A stretch of DNA of 17,482 bases from DATDCY01 sp031406795 [NCBI: Candidatus Rokuibacteriota bacterium] (GCA_031406795.1 JANOHV010000203.1:1-17482), one strand, 5' to 3'; counted from the first letter of the stretch, positions 1-8,670 are shown. Numbers and translations: made by a program. Notes: generated from the letters alone by a model not told the origin.

Positions 1-199
1 GATCGAGGCGGCGGGGCTCAAGGGGGCGCGGGTCGGGGGCGCGGAAGTCTCGGTGAAACACGCGAACGTCATCGTGAACATCGGGCAGGCTACGGCAGCC
101 GACATTCAGGGGTTGATGGCGACGATCGCCGACCGGGTGCAGCAGCATTCCGGGATCCGGCTCGAGTCGGAGATTCAGACCGTCGGCGAGGAGCGCTGA
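1..199 (+). CDS. murB: UDP-N-acetylenolpyruvoylglucosamine reductase, C-terminal end (partial)
   Basis: This open frame enters from the left edge and ends at the TGA at 197-199, so only about the last 65 residues are present. The visible peptide contains IEAAGLKGARVGG followed by VSVKHANVIVN and a final LESEIQTVGEE, which matches the C-terminal substrate-binding domain of MurB. MurB is the FAD-dependent, NADPH-using cytoplasmic enzyme that reduces UDP-GlcNAc-enolpyruvate to UDP-MurNAc for peptidoglycan synthesis. The ddl start lies one base after the stop, as expected for a murB-ddl-ftsQAZ operon. The FAD domain and the start are outside the window. Confidence 0.9.
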   Translation, partial: IEAAGLKGARVGGAEVSVKHANVIVNIGQATAADIQGLMATIADRVQQHSGIRLESEIQTVGEER

Positions 200-200
200 G

Positions 201-1178
201 ATGGGTGCGGGGGAGTCGATGGCTGCGCAGAAGCTGAAACAGGGGGTCGTGGGTGTGCTCATGGGCGGCCGCTCCGCCGAGCGCGAGGTGTCGCTGCGGA
301 CGGGGGCGGCGATTCTCGCCTCGCTTCGCCGGTGCGGACACCGGGCGGTCGGCGTCGACGCGGGGCGGGATCTGCCGCAGGTGCTGGCCCGCCGGAGAGT
401 CAGCGTGGCGTTCCTCGCGCTGCACGGGCGCGGCGGCGAGGACGGCACGGTTCAGGGACTGCTCGAGTGCCTGGGCATCCCCTACACCGGGTCCGGCGTG
501 CTCGCGAGCGCGTTGGCGATGGACAAGAAACAGACCAAGTGGATTTTCCGTGCGCACGCTCTGCCGACTCCGGACTTCGAGGTCCTGGCCGTCGGCACGC
601 GGAGGGGCTGGCCGCTCGATCGTCTCGAACCCCCGGTCGTGGTCAAGCCGGTCTGCGAAGGCTCGACGGTCGGCATGAGTGTCGTGCGCACGCGCGGCGC
701 GCTGGCGAGGGCTCTGGCGACGGCATTTCGCTACGATCCGGAAGTGCTCGTCGAGGTGTTCGTTCCCGGGCGCGATCTGACCGTCGGGGTCCTCGGCGAC
801 CGGGCCCTCGGCGTGGTCGAGATGCGGCCGCGCGGCGGCTTCTACAGTTATCGGGCCAAGTACACCTCCGGGGCCACGGAGTACCTCGTGCCCGCCCCCC
901 TCACGGCCCGGCAGACGGCGCGAACGCAGAAACTGGCGCTGGCCGCTCACCGTGCGCTCGGCTGCCGCGGTGCAAGCCGGGTCGACTTCCGTCTCGACGA
1001 GCGCGGGCGTCTCCAACTGCTGGAAGTCAACACGATCCCGGGGATGACCGCGACGAGCCTTCTGCCCAAGTCGGCCGCCGAAGCCGGGATCGGGTTCGAC
1101 GAACTCGTCACGCGCATCCTGGCCGACGCGCGGCTGGACGCGGCACCGCGGTGTCCCGATCGTGGAGCGGCGCGGTGA
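201..1178 (+). CDS. ddl: D-alanine--D-alanine ligase
   Basis: This 325-aa ATP-grasp enzyme joins two D-alanines for the peptidoglycan pentapeptide. Visible family motifs, in order, are GGRSAEREVSL (about 22-32, N-terminal substrate domain), HGRGGEDGTVQG (about 75-86), YTGS followed by AMDKKQTK, VVVKPVCEGSTVGMS (ATP-binding lobe), and RVDFR then LLEVNTIPGMT near 275, which holds the Mg/ATP-binding acidic residue and Asn. The start at 201 is preceded by GAGGAG seven bases upstream. A second ATG at 219 also has a purine-rich site and is possible. The stop overlaps the ftsQ GTG start by 4 nt (GTGA), implying translational coupling. Length is normal for the family. Confidence 0.95.
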   Translation: MGAGESMAAQKLKQGVVGVLMGGRSAEREVSLRTGAAILASLRRCGHRAVGVDAGRDLPQVLARRRVSVAFLALHGRGGEDGTVQGLLECLGIPYTGSGVLASALAMDKKQTKWIFRAHALPTPDFEVLAVGTRRGWPLDRLEPPVVVKPVCEGSTVGMSVVRTRGALARALATAFRYDPEVLVEVFVPGRDLTVGVLGDRALGVVEMRPRGGFYSYRAKYTSGATEYLVPAPLTARQTARTQKLALAAHRALGCRGASRVDFRLDERGRLQLLEVNTIPGMTATSLLPKSAAEAGIGFDELVTRILADARLDAAPRCPDRGAAR

Positions 1179-2122
1179 AGAGCTATTACCGCCCGGACTT
1201 CGATGCCCACCAGGCCACCTACCACCGTGCGCAGCGGCGCCGCAGATGGCTGGTGGGCGCCCGGCGCGGCGGCATCGGGCTGGCCATCGCGGCGGCGGTC
1301 GGTCTCGGCTCGTCCGCCTGGGCCTCGCTGGGGCCCGGCTGGGTGCACGCGCGCCTCTCCTCGCTGCGTCTGTTCCGCATCGAGACGCTGCAGGTCGCCG
1401 GCAACCAGGCGCTCACGAGCGCCGACGTGCTCGCAACCGCGGGCCTGCGCACGGGAGAGAGCCTGCTCGGCCTCGATCTGGCGGCTGCGCGCGCCCGGCT
1501 CGTCGCGCACCCGCGGGTGCGCGAGGCGAGTCTGCGCCGCCGGCTGCCGGGCACGATCGTCGTCGAGATCGCCGAGCGGGTGCCCGCGCTCCTCGTGCGC
1601 GCCGACCGCGACTACCTCGTGGACGCCGAAGGGGTCATCGTCGCGGATGCCGCTCCCGGCAGCCGCCCGGAGTTGCCGGTCCTCACGGGAATCGAGGCGG
1701 TGGCCGGGACGCTGACCGCGCGCGGCGCGGCGGATCTCGCGGCCGGGATCGACCTCGTCGCGGCGATCAGGCTGGTTGGTTTCCCGGCGCTTTCGGCCAT
1801 CGATCACATCGACCTCGCGGACCCGGACGATGCGGTGATCGTCCCGGTTTCCGGCCGCCCGCTGGTTCACGCGGGCCGGCGCGACGCGGCCGGGCGGCTG
1901 CGCCGCTGGCATCTCGTGGCGCCGGACATGGCGCAGCGTTGGCCGGAGCTGGAGTACGTGGATTTGCGGGCCGAGGGTCAGGTGGTGGCGCTGCCGGCGG
2001 CGCCGGCGCCGATCGTCGAGCCCGAAAAGAAGGCGGCGATGCGCCCGCCGGCCGTGCGCCCGCAGGGGCAGGGAAATGGCGCCGGCGCGGGCCGGGCCAA
2101 GGCGGGGGGCGGACATGCCTAA
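1175..2122 (+). CDS. ftsQ: Cell division protein FtsQ
   Basis: FtsQ is a bitopic inner-membrane divisome protein that links early FtsA/Z proteins to the septal synthases through FtsB/L. The 315-aa product has a basic cytoplasmic N-terminus, one membrane segment at about 32-51 and a POTRA domain at about 68-138 (LFRIETLQVAGNQAL ... LPGTIVVEIAERVPALL). A beta domain follows with YLVDAEGVIV, and the tail is Ala/Pro/Lys-rich. I chose GTG 1175 because GGAG lies seven bases upstream and the codon overlaps the ddl stop; GTG 1151 is an in-frame alternative. The gene ends inside ftsA (ATGCCTAA, 8-nt overlap). The low-complexity tail after about residue 280 is not part of the conserved fold. Confidence 0.92.
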   Translation: MKSYYRPDFDAHQATYHRAQRRRRWLVGARRGGIGLAIAAAVGLGSSAWASLGPGWVHARLSSLRLFRIETLQVAGNQALTSADVLATAGLRTGESLLGLDLAAARARLVAHPRVREASLRRRLPGTIVVEIAERVPALLVRADRDYLVDAEGVIVADAAPGSRPELPVLTGIEAVAGTLTARGAADLAAGIDLVAAIRLVGFPALSAIDHIDLADPDDAVIVPVSGRPLVHAGRRDAAGRLRRWHLVAPDMAQRWPELEYVDLRAEGQVVALPAAPAPIVEPEKKAAMRPPAVRPQGQGNGAGAGRAKAGGGHA

Positions 2123-3347
2123 GAACGAAAACCGCGTGGTCGGCCTCGACATCGGGACCACGAAGATCCTCGCCGTCGTCGGGGAGATCACCGACCGGGG
2201 GCTGGACATCATCGGCATCGGCACGAGCCCCTCGCGCGGCATGCGCAAGGGGGTCGTCTCGGACATCGACTCGACCGTCGAGGCGATCAAGAAAGCCGTT
2301 GAGGAAGCCGAGCTGATGGCCGGCGTCGAGATCAACGAGGTCATCGCCGGCAGCCACATCAAGGGCTTCAATTCCCGCGGCGTCATCGCGATTAAGGACA
2401 AGGAAGTCACGCAGGGGGACATCGAGCGGGTGATCGACGCGGCCAAGGCCGTGGCCATCCCGATGGACCGCGAGGTGCTCCACGTGCTGCCCCAGCAGTT
2501 CGTGATCGACGAGCAGGACGGCATCAAGAAGCCGCTCGGCATGTCGGGGGTGCGCATGGAGGCCGAGGTGCACATTGTGACCGGGGCGGTGACCTCGGCC
2601 CAGAACATCATCAAGAGCTGCAATCGCGCCGGGCTCGAGGTGCGCGACCTGGTGCTGCAGCAGCTGGCGTCCTCGTACGCCGCGCTGACCGAGGAGGAGA
2701 AGAACCTCGGGGTGGCGCTGATCGACATTGGCGGCGGCACCACGGACATCGCGGTTTTTCACCAGGGGAGCATCTGGCACACCTCGGTGATCGCCCTCGG
2801 GGGCAACCACGTCACCAACGACATCTCCGTCGGGTTGCGGACGGCGCCGAACGAGGCCGAGAAGATAAAGCGCAAGTACGGCTGCGCGATGGCCTCGATG
2901 GTGCGCCCCGAGGAAAGCATCGAGGTGCCCTCGGTCGGCGGCCGCGAGCCGCGGACGCTCTCGCGCATGGTGCTCGCGGAGATCGTGCAGCCGCGGATCG
3001 AGGAGATCCTCGAGCTGGCGAAACACGAGATGGAGAAGTCCGGGTTTCTCGAGATGATTCCCTCGGGGATCGTCGTGACGGGCGGTTCGGTGATCCTGGA
3101 CGGGCTGCCGGAACTGGCCGACCAGATCTTCGATTTGCCCGTGCGCCGCGGCACGCCGCACGACGTGGGCGGGATGGTGACCGTCATCGACAGCCCGGTG
3201 TACACGACCGGGGTCGGGCTGGTCCTCTACGGGATGCACAACCAGGATAGCGCGCGCTTCGGGCCGCGCTCGGGCAGCAAGGGTTTCTTCGGACGCAATG
3301 CGAACCGGATGCGGGACTGGTTCGGCGGATTCTTCGACGGCAATTGA
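2115..3347 (+). CDS. ftsA: Cell division protein FtsA
   Basis: FtsA is the actin-like ATPase that anchors FtsZ filaments to the inner membrane and recruits later divisome proteins. The 410-aa product shows phosphate-1 LDIGTTK (11-17), a 1C-type insertion region after about residue 80, phosphate-2 [13 protein letters not shown] (202-214), and an adenosine-site region [15 protein letters not shown]. The C-terminal amphipathic membrane-targeting sequence is MRDWFGGFF, near residues 399-407. The ATG at 2115 overlaps the last 8 nt of ftsQ, so translation is probably coupled. The length and all ATPase motifs are intact. Confidence 0.97.
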   Translation: MPKNENRVVGLDIGTTKILAVVGEITDRGLDIIGIGTSPSRGMRKGVVSDIDSTVEAIKKAVEEAELMAGVEINEVIAGSHIKGFNSRGVIAIKDKEVTQGDIERVIDAAKAVAIPMDREVLHVLPQQFVIDEQDGIKKPLGMSGVRMEAEVHIVTGAVTSAQNIIKSCNRAGLEVRDLVLQQLASSYAALTEEEKNLGVALIDIGGGTTDIAVFHQGSIWHTSVIALGGNHVTNDISVGLRTAPNEAEKIKRKYGCAMASMVRPEESIEVPSVGGREPRTLSRMVLAEIVQPRIEEILELAKHEMEKSGFLEMIPSGIVVTGGSVILDGLPELADQIFDLPVRRGTPHDVGGMVTVIDSPVYTTGVGLVLYGMHNQDSARFGPRSGSKGFFGRNANRMRDWFGGFFDGN

Positions 3348-3388
3348 CGGCAATCGGGCGCGACGGGAAAGACAGGGGGAGAACGGTG

Positions 3389-4582
3389 ATGGGCTTTGAG
3401 CTTCTGGACGATGCGCGGGAGGGCGGGCGGATGCACTTCGAGATCGAGGAGGACATGATGCTGGGGGCCGACATCCGGGTGATCGGGGTCGGCGGGGGCG
3501 GCGGCAATGCGGTGAATTCGATGATCAGCTCCGGCATCGACGGGGTCAAGTTCATCGCGGCCAATACCGATCTGCAGGCCCTGGCGCACTCGCTTGCCTC
3601 CGCGAAACTCCAGATCGGCTCGATGCTGACGAAGGGTCTCGGCGCCGGCGCCAACCCCGAAGTCGGCCGCAAGGCCGCCAACGAGGATTCAACGCGCATC
3701 GCCGAGGCGATCCAGGGGACCGACCTGCTCTTCATCACCGCGGGGCTCGGCGGCGGGACCGGCACCGGCGCGGCCCCGGTCATCGCGAACATCGCCAAGG
3801 AGATGGGGATTCTCACTGTCGGCGTGGTCACCAAGCCCTTCCCGTTCGAGGGGCAGCGGCGCATGCGCCAGGCCGAGGAGGGGCTGCGCGAGCTGCGCGA
3901 GAACGTCGACACGCTGATCACGATCCCGAACCAGCGGCTGCTCGGCCTCGTGGACCGCAAGACCACGCTGCTGGACTCCTTCCGGATGGCCGACGATATC
4001 CTGCGCCAGGCCGTGGCCGGCATCTCCGACCTGGTGACCGTGCCGGGTCTCGTGAACGTGGACTTCGCCGATGTGCGCACCATCATGTCGCGCATGGGCC
4101 GCGCCGTGATGGGCGTCGGGATCGCGCGCGGCGACAACCGCGCCGTCGAGGCGGCGCAGCGCGCGATCTCCTCGCCGCTGCTCGAGGACGGCTCGATCGA
4201 CGGCGCCCAGGGCGTGCTGATCAACGTGACCTGCGGTCCGGACCTGGCGCTGCAGGAGGCGAACGACGCAGCCAACATCGTACAGAAGGCGGTCGCCGAG
4301 GACGCCCAGATCATCTGGGGCACGGTGATCAAGCCCGAGCAGCAGGAGGACATCATCATTACCGTCATCGCCACGGGCTTTGAGCAGAAAGCCGTGCCGA
4401 TGCCGTCGCGGCCTTCGGTGCGGACCGGACGTCCGGCGCACGCCCCGACGAATTTCGACACGCCGACCTACATCCGACAGCAGGGCCTGAAGAAAGCCGT
4501 CGGGATGGATTTCAGCCACGACAGCGAACTCGACAGCGCCGACCTGGACATCCCGACGTTCCTGAGGCGCCAGGCTGACTAG
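3389..4582 (+). CDS. ftsZ: Cell division protein FtsZ
   Basis: FtsZ is the tubulin-like GTPase that forms the cytokinetic ring. The 397-aa product has the nucleotide-binding [11 protein letters not shown] (34-43), the tubulin signature [12 protein letters not shown] (119-130) and the catalytic T7 loop NVDFADV (223-229). The C-terminal peptide [11 protein letters not shown] (387-397) binds FtsA. ATG 3389 was chosen because GGGGGAGA lies seven bases upstream; ATG 3431 (MHFEIEED) resembles the usual FtsZ N-terminus and is an alternative. A second CTP-like motif, DTPTYIRQQ, lies about 35 residues before the terminal one. Only about 40 bases separate it from ftsA. Confidence 0.97.
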   Translation: MGFELLDDAREGGRMHFEIEEDMMLGADIRVIGVGGGGGNAVNSMISSGIDGVKFIAANTDLQALAHSLASAKLQIGSMLTKGLGAGANPEVGRKAANEDSTRIAEAIQGTDLLFITAGLGGGTGTGAAPVIANIAKEMGILTVGVVTKPFPFEGQRRMRQAEEGLRELRENVDTLITIPNQRLLGLVDRKTTLLDSFRMADDILRQAVAGISDLVTVPGLVNVDFADVRTIMSRMGRAVMGVGIARGDNRAVEAAQRAISSPLLEDGSIDGAQGVLINVTCGPDLALQEANDAANIVQKAVAEDAQIIWGTVIKPEQQEDIIITVIATGFEQKAVPMPSRPSVRTGRPAHAPTNFDTPTYIRQQGLKKAVGMDFSHDSELDSADLDIPTFLRRQAD

Positions 4583-4694
4583 ACCGCAGCGCGGTTCGCC
4601 GATCGGCGGCCGCCGCGAGAGCGGCTGGCTCCCGCCGCGGCATGGCGGCGATGTCCGGGTCGCGCTCGCCTACCCCGGACACTACCGGTCGGGG

Positions 4695-6227
4695 ATGTCG
4701 TCGCTCGGCTTTCAGACCGTCCTGTACGGCTTCGCGACGCAGCCCGGCGTCATTGCCGAACGCATCTTTCTCGAGGACGCGAGGCCGGGGCTCAGGGTGC
4801 TCGACGCCGGTTTTGCGCCGCGCGAGGCCGACCTGCTGGCCTTCTCGGTCAGCGGCGAGAACGCGTACGAACAGCTGCTGCGGATGCTGGCGCTCGCCGG
4901 CCTGCCGCTTCGAAGCGCGGACCGCGACCCGGGATCACCGCTGGTGATCGCCGGCGGCATCGCCCCGACCCTGAACCCCGAGCCGCTCGCGCCTTTTGTC
5001 GACGCGGTGGCAATCGGGGAGGGCGAGGAGTTGTTCGCGCCGCTCGTCGACGCGGTGCGCGGGCGCGCGGGGCGCGAGGCCGCTCTCGAGCGGCTGTCCC
5101 TGACGCCCGGGATCTACATTCCCTCGCGGTACGAGCCGTTCTACGCCGCGGACGGAACCCTCGCATCCTTCGAACCCTCCGGAATCGCCCCACGGCAGGT
5201 GATCCGCGCCTCGGTGCGCGATCTGGACGCCTGGCAGACTTTCGGGCGCACAGTGGCGCCGGGCAGCGAGTTCGAGAAGCTCTGCCTCGTCGAAGTCTCG
5301 CGCGGCTGCGGCCGCGGCTGTCGCTTCTGCGCGGCCGGGCACGTGGTGCGCCCGCTGCGCCACCGCTCGCTCGGCGCACTGCGCGACGCGATCGCCGCGA
5401 CCGTCGGACTGCAGCCGCGCGTCGGGCTGCTCGGCGCCGCGGTGGCCGACCACCCCGACCTCACCGTTCTCGGCCGCGAACTGGTTGCCGCCGGCCGCGG
5501 ATTTTCGCTCTCCTCGCTGCGCCTCGATCGCGTCGACCCCGAGCTGCTCGAGCTGCTCGCCGCCGGCGGTACGCGCACCGCGACTTTCGCCCCCGAGACC
5601 GGCAGCGAGCGGCTCCGCTTCGTCGTCGGCAAGCGCATCCGCGACGACCAGATCCTCGAGGCGGCGGAGCGGGCCGCCGCCGCCGGCCTGCGCCAGCTCA
5701 AGCTCTATTTCATGATCGGGCTGCCGACCGAGACCCCGGAGGATCGCGCGGCGATACCCGAACTGGTGTGGCGGATCCGCGAGCGCACGCTCGCCGGCCG
5801 GCGCGAGAAGAGCGATCTGGTGCGCATCTCCGTCACGCTCGGCGGCTTCGTGCCGAAGGCCTGGACGCCGTTCCAGTGGCACCCCTTCGCCGGCGTGCGC
5901 GCGCTCAAGGAGGCGCAGTCGGCGCTCATTCGCGGACTGCGGAAGATCCCGAACGTGGCGGTCACGCACGATGTGCCGAAGTGGTCGTACCTGCAGGCGT
6001 TGCTCTCGCTCGGCGACCGCCGGGTCGCCGATATTCTCGAGGCCGCCGTTGCCGCGGACGACTGGCCGCGGGCGCTGCGTGAGGCCGCCGTCGACCCGGA
6101 TTTCTTCGTGCTGCGCGAGAAACGTCGCGATGAGCTGCTGCCCTGGGACTTCATCGAGACCGGACTCACGAAAAGCGCGCTGCGGGCGCAGTACGACAAG
6201 GCGCTCGCGGCGGGAACCGGACGATGA
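4695..6227 (+). CDS. Radical SAM protein with N-terminal B12-binding-like domain
   Basis: This 510-aa protein (from the ATG) has a B12-binding-like N-terminal half with LVIAGGIAPTLNPEPLAPFVD then AIGEGEE (about 83-112). The radical SAM core carries the cluster motif CGRGCRFC (Cys205, 209, 212) that binds a [4Fe-4S] cluster and S-adenosylmethionine. Later core motifs include APETGSERLR and LKLYFMIGLPTE. No biochemical function is known to me for this family. As I recall, homologues follow ftsZ in Deltaproteobacteria. The in-frame codons upstream of ATG 4695 encode family-like sequence (GGDVRVALAYPGHYRSG) back to a TGA at 4563, so the true start is probably upstream, possibly CTG 4575. The 3' end overlaps pgeF by 4 nt. 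Confidence 0.85.
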   Translation: MSSLGFQTVLYGFATQPGVIAERIFLEDARPGLRVLDAGFAPREADLLAFSVSGENAYEQLLRMLALAGLPLRSADRDPGSPLVIAGGIAPTLNPEPLAPFVDAVAIGEGEELFAPLVDAVRGRAGREAALERLSLTPGIYIPSRYEPFYAADGTLASFEPSGIAPRQVIRASVRDLDAWQTFGRTVAPGSEFEKLCLVEVSRGCGRGCRFCAAGHVVRPLRHRSLGALRDAIAATVGLQPRVGLLGAAVADHPDLTVLGRELVAAGRGFSLSSLRLDRVDPELLELLAAGGTRTATFAPETGSERLRFVVGKRIRDDQILEAAERAAAAGLRQLKLYFMIGLPTETPEDRAAIPELVWRIRERTLAGRREKSDLVRISVTLGGFVPKAWTPFQWHPFAGVRALKEAQSALIRGLRKIPNVAVTHDVPKWSYLQALLSLGDRRVADILEAAVAADDWPRALREAAVDPDFFVLREKRRDELLPWDFIETGLTKSALRAQYDKALAAGTGR

Positions 6228-7042
6228 GCGCCCCGGCGATCGTCGAACACCGTGGCGGCGGCGTGCTCTGGTTCGCCGCGGAGCACCTCGAACGCCGTGG
6301 CGTCCACCACGGGTTCACGGCCCGCAGCGGGGGCGCGAGCCGCGGCGTGTTCTCGAGTCTCAACTTCTCCTCGCGCGAAGGCGATGTCCCCCGGCGGGTG
6401 ATCGAGAACTGGGGAAGGCTCGAAACGGCGGCCGCCCTGCCCGCGGGCGGCTGGGCGTTGCTCTCCCAGGTGCACGGCGCGCAGGTCGAGCGTGTCGTCG
6501 CCGGCAGCCCATCGTGTCACCATCGACGCAATCACGCCGAGGCCGACGGGCTGGCGACGGCTGCGAAGGGCGTGGTCCTCGGCGTCTTGACCGCCGACTG
6601 CCTCCCGGTCGTCCTGGCGGTCCCCGGCGGGGGCGCGGTCGCCATCGCGCACGCCGGCTGGCGCGGCACGCTCGAGGGCGTCGTGCAGCAGACTGCGCGC
6701 GAGCTGTGCGCCGTCGCGGGCGCCGAGCCGGTCGATCTGCTCGCGGCCATCGGCCCGTCGATCGGGCGGTGCTGCTTGCAGGTTGGCGCGGAGGTGCATG
6801 CGGCGTTTCACGAACGCTGGGGTGCGGCGCAGACCCGTCGGATCCTCGAGAAGAGCGACCCCTGGCGCCTCGACCTTCAGACGGCCAATCTGATCCAGTT
6901 GCGCGAGATCGGCGTGCGCACCAGCAACGTGGCTCTCGTCCAGCACTGCACCTGCTGCCGCAAGGAGCTCTTCTTCAGTTACCGGCGCGACGGCCGCACC
7001 GGCCGGATGCTGAATTTCGTCACGGCCGCTGAAGAGGCGTGA
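6224..7042 (+). CDS. pgeF: Purine nucleoside phosphorylase / YfiH (laccase-domain) family protein
   Basis: This 272-aa cytoplasmic protein belongs to the YfiH/PgeF (formerly multicopper polyphenol oxidase or DUF152) family. Characterised members act as purine nucleoside phosphorylases/adenosine deaminases, and E. coli PgeF also clears misincorporated L-Ser from peptidoglycan precursors. The zinc ligands are visible as His84 in SQVHGAQV, Cys126 in TADCLPVV and His143 in HAGWRG, with ADGLAT upstream and CTCCRKELFFSYRRDG near the end. The start overlaps the radical SAM stop (ATGA), so the two are co-translated. Placement beside cell-wall and division genes fits an envelope quality-control role, but this is inference. 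Confidence 0.93.
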   Translation: MSAPAIVEHRGGGVLWFAAEHLERRGVHHGFTARSGGASRGVFSSLNFSSREGDVPRRVIENWGRLETAAALPAGGWALLSQVHGAQVERVVAGSPSCHHRRNHAEADGLATAAKGVVLGVLTADCLPVVLAVPGGGAVAIAHAGWRGTLEGVVQQTARELCAVAGAEPVDLLAAIGPSIGRCCLQVGAEVHAAFHERWGAAQTRRILEKSDPWRLDLQTANLIQLREIGVRTSNVALVQHCTCCRKELFFSYRRDGRTGRMLNFVTAAEEA

Positions 7043-7060
7043 CCAGGGCCGCATAAGGGC

Positions 7061-7089
7061 TTGACGACGGCACGGCCGCGTTTTACGGT
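7061..7089 (+). promoter_or_regulatory. Candidate sigma70-type promoter for the UPF0158 gene
   Basis: TTGACG at 7061-7066 and TACGGT at 7084-7089 are separated by 17 bases, just ahead of the ATG at 7096. The -35 is good but the -10 is weak (three of six consensus bases). If used, transcription would begin close to the start codon. Read-through from pgeF is an alternative. Confidence 0.35.
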
Positions 7090-7095
7090 GGCGAG

Positions 7096-7509
7096 ATGAA
7101 GATTGAGTACCGGAAGATCGAAGAGGCCTATGAATTCGTCAGCGCGGGAGAACTGTTCGCACATAGCGCGCTGCTGGATACGCAGACCGGCGAAGTGCTC
7201 CTGCAGACCGAGTCGGGCGAACTGGACGAGTTCCCGGCGGACATCGACCAGGACCGCTATCGGCCGCTCCCGACCCGGAGCGAGCTGCAGCTGGGGAGGC
7301 GGCTCGTCCTGGCGTTCGTCGCGGCCCATCTGCCGGATGCCCTCGATGAGGTCCGGGACATGTTCGGCCGCAAAGGCGCCTACTCCCGCTTCAAGGAGTT
7401 GCTGGCGCTCCACAACATGTTCGATCTCTGGTACGAATACGAGGGGAGAGAGACAGAAAGAGTCTTGCGGGAGTGGTGCGCGGGTGCGGGCATCACGCTC
7501 GCTGGTTGA
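7096..7509 (+). CDS. UPF0158 family protein
   Basis: This 137-aa soluble acidic protein contains the UPF0158 C-terminal pattern GAYSRFKELLALHNMFDLWYEYE followed by a helical REWC motif. The N-terminal half (DTQTGEVLLQTESGELDEFPADID) is compatible with the same family. The molecular function is unknown. It lies 53 bases after pgeF on the same strand and is the last gene of the GC-rich chromosomal block before the cassette array. The ATG at 7096 has only a weak ribosome site (GGCGAG). Confidence 0.8.
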   Translation: MKIEYRKIEEAYEFVSAGELFAHSALLDTQTGEVLLQTESGELDEFPADIDQDRYRPLPTRSELQLGRRLVLAFVAAHLPDALDEVRDMFGRKGAYSRFKELLALHNMFDLWYEYEGRETERVLREWCAGAGITLAG

Positions 7510-7634
7510 CAGATCCGCATTTCACGACTCTTCTTCCGCAGCAGAGAAAAATTAGAGCCGGCCATGTTTGCGCCGTGGTGAGGCGCAGGTCTGCTCGCCG
7601 GTTGCCCCTGCGGCCGGTTGGAGTTCACGCGCGC
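7510..7634. other. Junction between chromosomal block and cassette array
   Basis: This 125-bp gap lies between two convergent genes. It contains an 8-bp wobble-containing hairpin (CCGGTTGC-CCCT-GCGGCCGG, about 7600-7619) without a T-tract. I see no recognisable attC after the VOC gene, so the left terminus of the array is not marked by an intact recombination site. Confidence 0.4.
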
Positions 7635-8018
7635 TCACTGTGCGGAAGGATCAGCCTGCATGATCCCGAAAATGTTTCCTTCGGTGTCCTTGAGATAGGC
7701 CAGCCATCCGATCCCGGGAATTGGCATCTTTGGCAGTGCGATAGTTGCGCCACTCTCCCGTGCGGGCTTCATGATCTGATCGAGATTACCGACTTCGATC
7801 GTGCAAACATACGCGGTGACCGCTTGACCATCGAGGGGCCCCCTTCGAACAACGAGACCGCCATTAATTCCCGGCTCGTCCTTTGACCCGGTTTCAATCG
7901 TCCAATAATCGACGGGACCGTCCCATTTGGTGAATTTCCAACCGAACAGGCTTGAGTAGAATTTCTGTGCTCGCTGAACATCCTCGGCATGGATTTCGAA
8001 GTGCACGACTCTGTTCAT
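7635..8018 (-). CDS. VOC (glyoxalase/bleomycin-resistance-like) family protein
   Basis: This 127-aa protein is a single vicinal-oxygen-chelate-type unit of paired beta-alpha-beta-beta-beta modules. It opens with VVHFEIHAEDVQRAQKFYSSLFGWKF, with GNLDQIMKPARESGATI in the middle and GWLAYLKDTEGNIFGIMQ at the end. His7 and the Glu of DTEGN are in positions used for metal binding in this superfamily. The substrate cannot be deduced. The start has GGAG six bases upstream. It is immediately downstream of the carbonic anhydrase stop, with only a remnant of attC between them, and behaves as the left-most cassette gene. The leader CAGAAGGAGA resembles the leader of the 16398-16709 cassette. Confidence 0.85.
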   Translation of the reverse strand: MNRVVHFEIHAEDVQRAQKFYSSLFGWKFTKWDGPVDYWTIETGSKDEPGINGGLVVRRGPLDGQAVTAYVCTIEVGNLDQIMKPARESGATIALPKMPIPGIGWLAYLKDTEGNIFGIMQADPSAQ

Positions 8019-8033
8019 GATTCTCTCCTTCTG

Positions 8034-8051
8034 CTACAACGCCTGGTTCGC
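8034..8051 (-). repeat. attC remnant (R''/L'' side only)
   Basis: On the - strand GAACCAGGCGTTGTAGC overlaps the end of the carbonic anhydrase gene. It matches the R''-L'' side of the intact attC at 9561-9658 (CAACCAGGCGTTGTAGC). The remaining ~100 bases of an attC are missing and the VOC leader follows at once. I read this as a deletion scar between two former cassettes. Confidence 0.55.
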
Positions 8052-8657
8052 TGGCCTGTCGTCCTTGTGAAGGCTGACTTTAAGATCCTTGAGCAGTCCA
8101 TCATGGATGTCGTAGACCCACCCGTGCAGAAATAGTTTCTGACCTCGCCGCCAGGCATCCTGAACGGTGGTAGTGTTCGCAACGTTCGTCACCTGCTCCT
8201 TGATATTGAACTCGCATAGTCGACGAAGCAGGGCCGGCTTGTTTTTCACCCGCTTCAACTGGTCGTGGTGGCGCTGGTACACGTCTCGCACGTGACGTAG
8301 CCAATTGTCAATAAGCCCGTGGCGCTGATCTGCGACTGCCGCCTCGATTCCACCACATCCATAGTGACCGCAAACGATTATGTGCTCAACCCTGAGTATT
8401 TCAACGGCGTATTGAAGCACGGAAAGGCAATTGATGTCCGTGTGGATGACAAGATTCGCCACATTCCGATGGACGAAGATTTCGCCGGGCAGAAGCCCGA
8501 CTATCTCGTTTGCCGGGACGCGGCTGTCGGCACAACCTATCCAAAGGTACCGGGGCGTCTGCTGACGAGCCAGATTCTTGAAGAAACTGCGATTGTTCCG
8601 GGTCATACGCTTGGCCCACTGACGGTTATTCTCGAATAGTTCCTTTGTCGTCTTCAT
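8034..8657 (-). CDS. Beta-class carbonic anhydrase (Can type)
   Basis: This 207-aa enzyme interconverts CO2 and bicarbonate. The beta-class zinc site is complete: Cys42, Asp44 and Arg46 in [11 protein letters not shown], and His98 and Cys101 in CGHYGCGG. These fall at the same positions as I recall for E. coli Can (Cys42, Asp44, His98, Cys101). HRNVANLV (63-70) is also conserved. It has no signal peptide, so it should be cytoplasmic. The start has an AGAAGAG ribosome site directly after the R' box of the attC at 8671-8790, a typical cassette arrangement. The last codons (Asn-Gln-Ala-Leu-stop) lie inside the attC remnant. No promoter is evident, so expression likely relies on read-through. Confidence 0.94.
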   Translation of the reverse strand: MKTTKELFENNRQWAKRMTRNNRSFFKNLARQQTPRYLWIGCADSRVPANEIVGLLPGEIFVHRNVANLVIHTDINCLSVLQYAVEILRVEHIIVCGHYGCGGIEAAVADQRHGLIDNWLRHVRDVYQRHHDQLKRVKNKPALLRRLCEFNIKEQVTNVANTTTVQDAWRRGQKLFLHGWVYDIHDGLLKDLKVSLHKDDRPANQAL

Positions 8658-8670
8658 CTCTTCTTTCTCT

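Noticed and set aside
947-2749. 600-codon open frame on the - strand across ddl-ftsQ-ftsA
   Set aside because: It is antisense to three certain genes in GC-rich DNA, where long shadow frames are expected; the peptide is low-complexity and matches nothing I recognise.
1767-3353. 528-codon - strand frame over ftsA
   Set aside because: Antisense shadow of ftsA; composition is dominated by His, Arg, Asp and Ala with no domain pattern.
7043-7060. GCATAAGGGC near 7050 as an attC fragment
   Set aside because: It resembles only part of the R''-side motif and lacks GCGTTGTAG or any partner arm; it lies inside the chromosomal block.
7600-7619. GC-rich hairpin as a Rho-independent terminator between UPF0158 and VOC
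   Set aside because: The stem relies on wobble pairs in one arm and no T-run follows on either strand.
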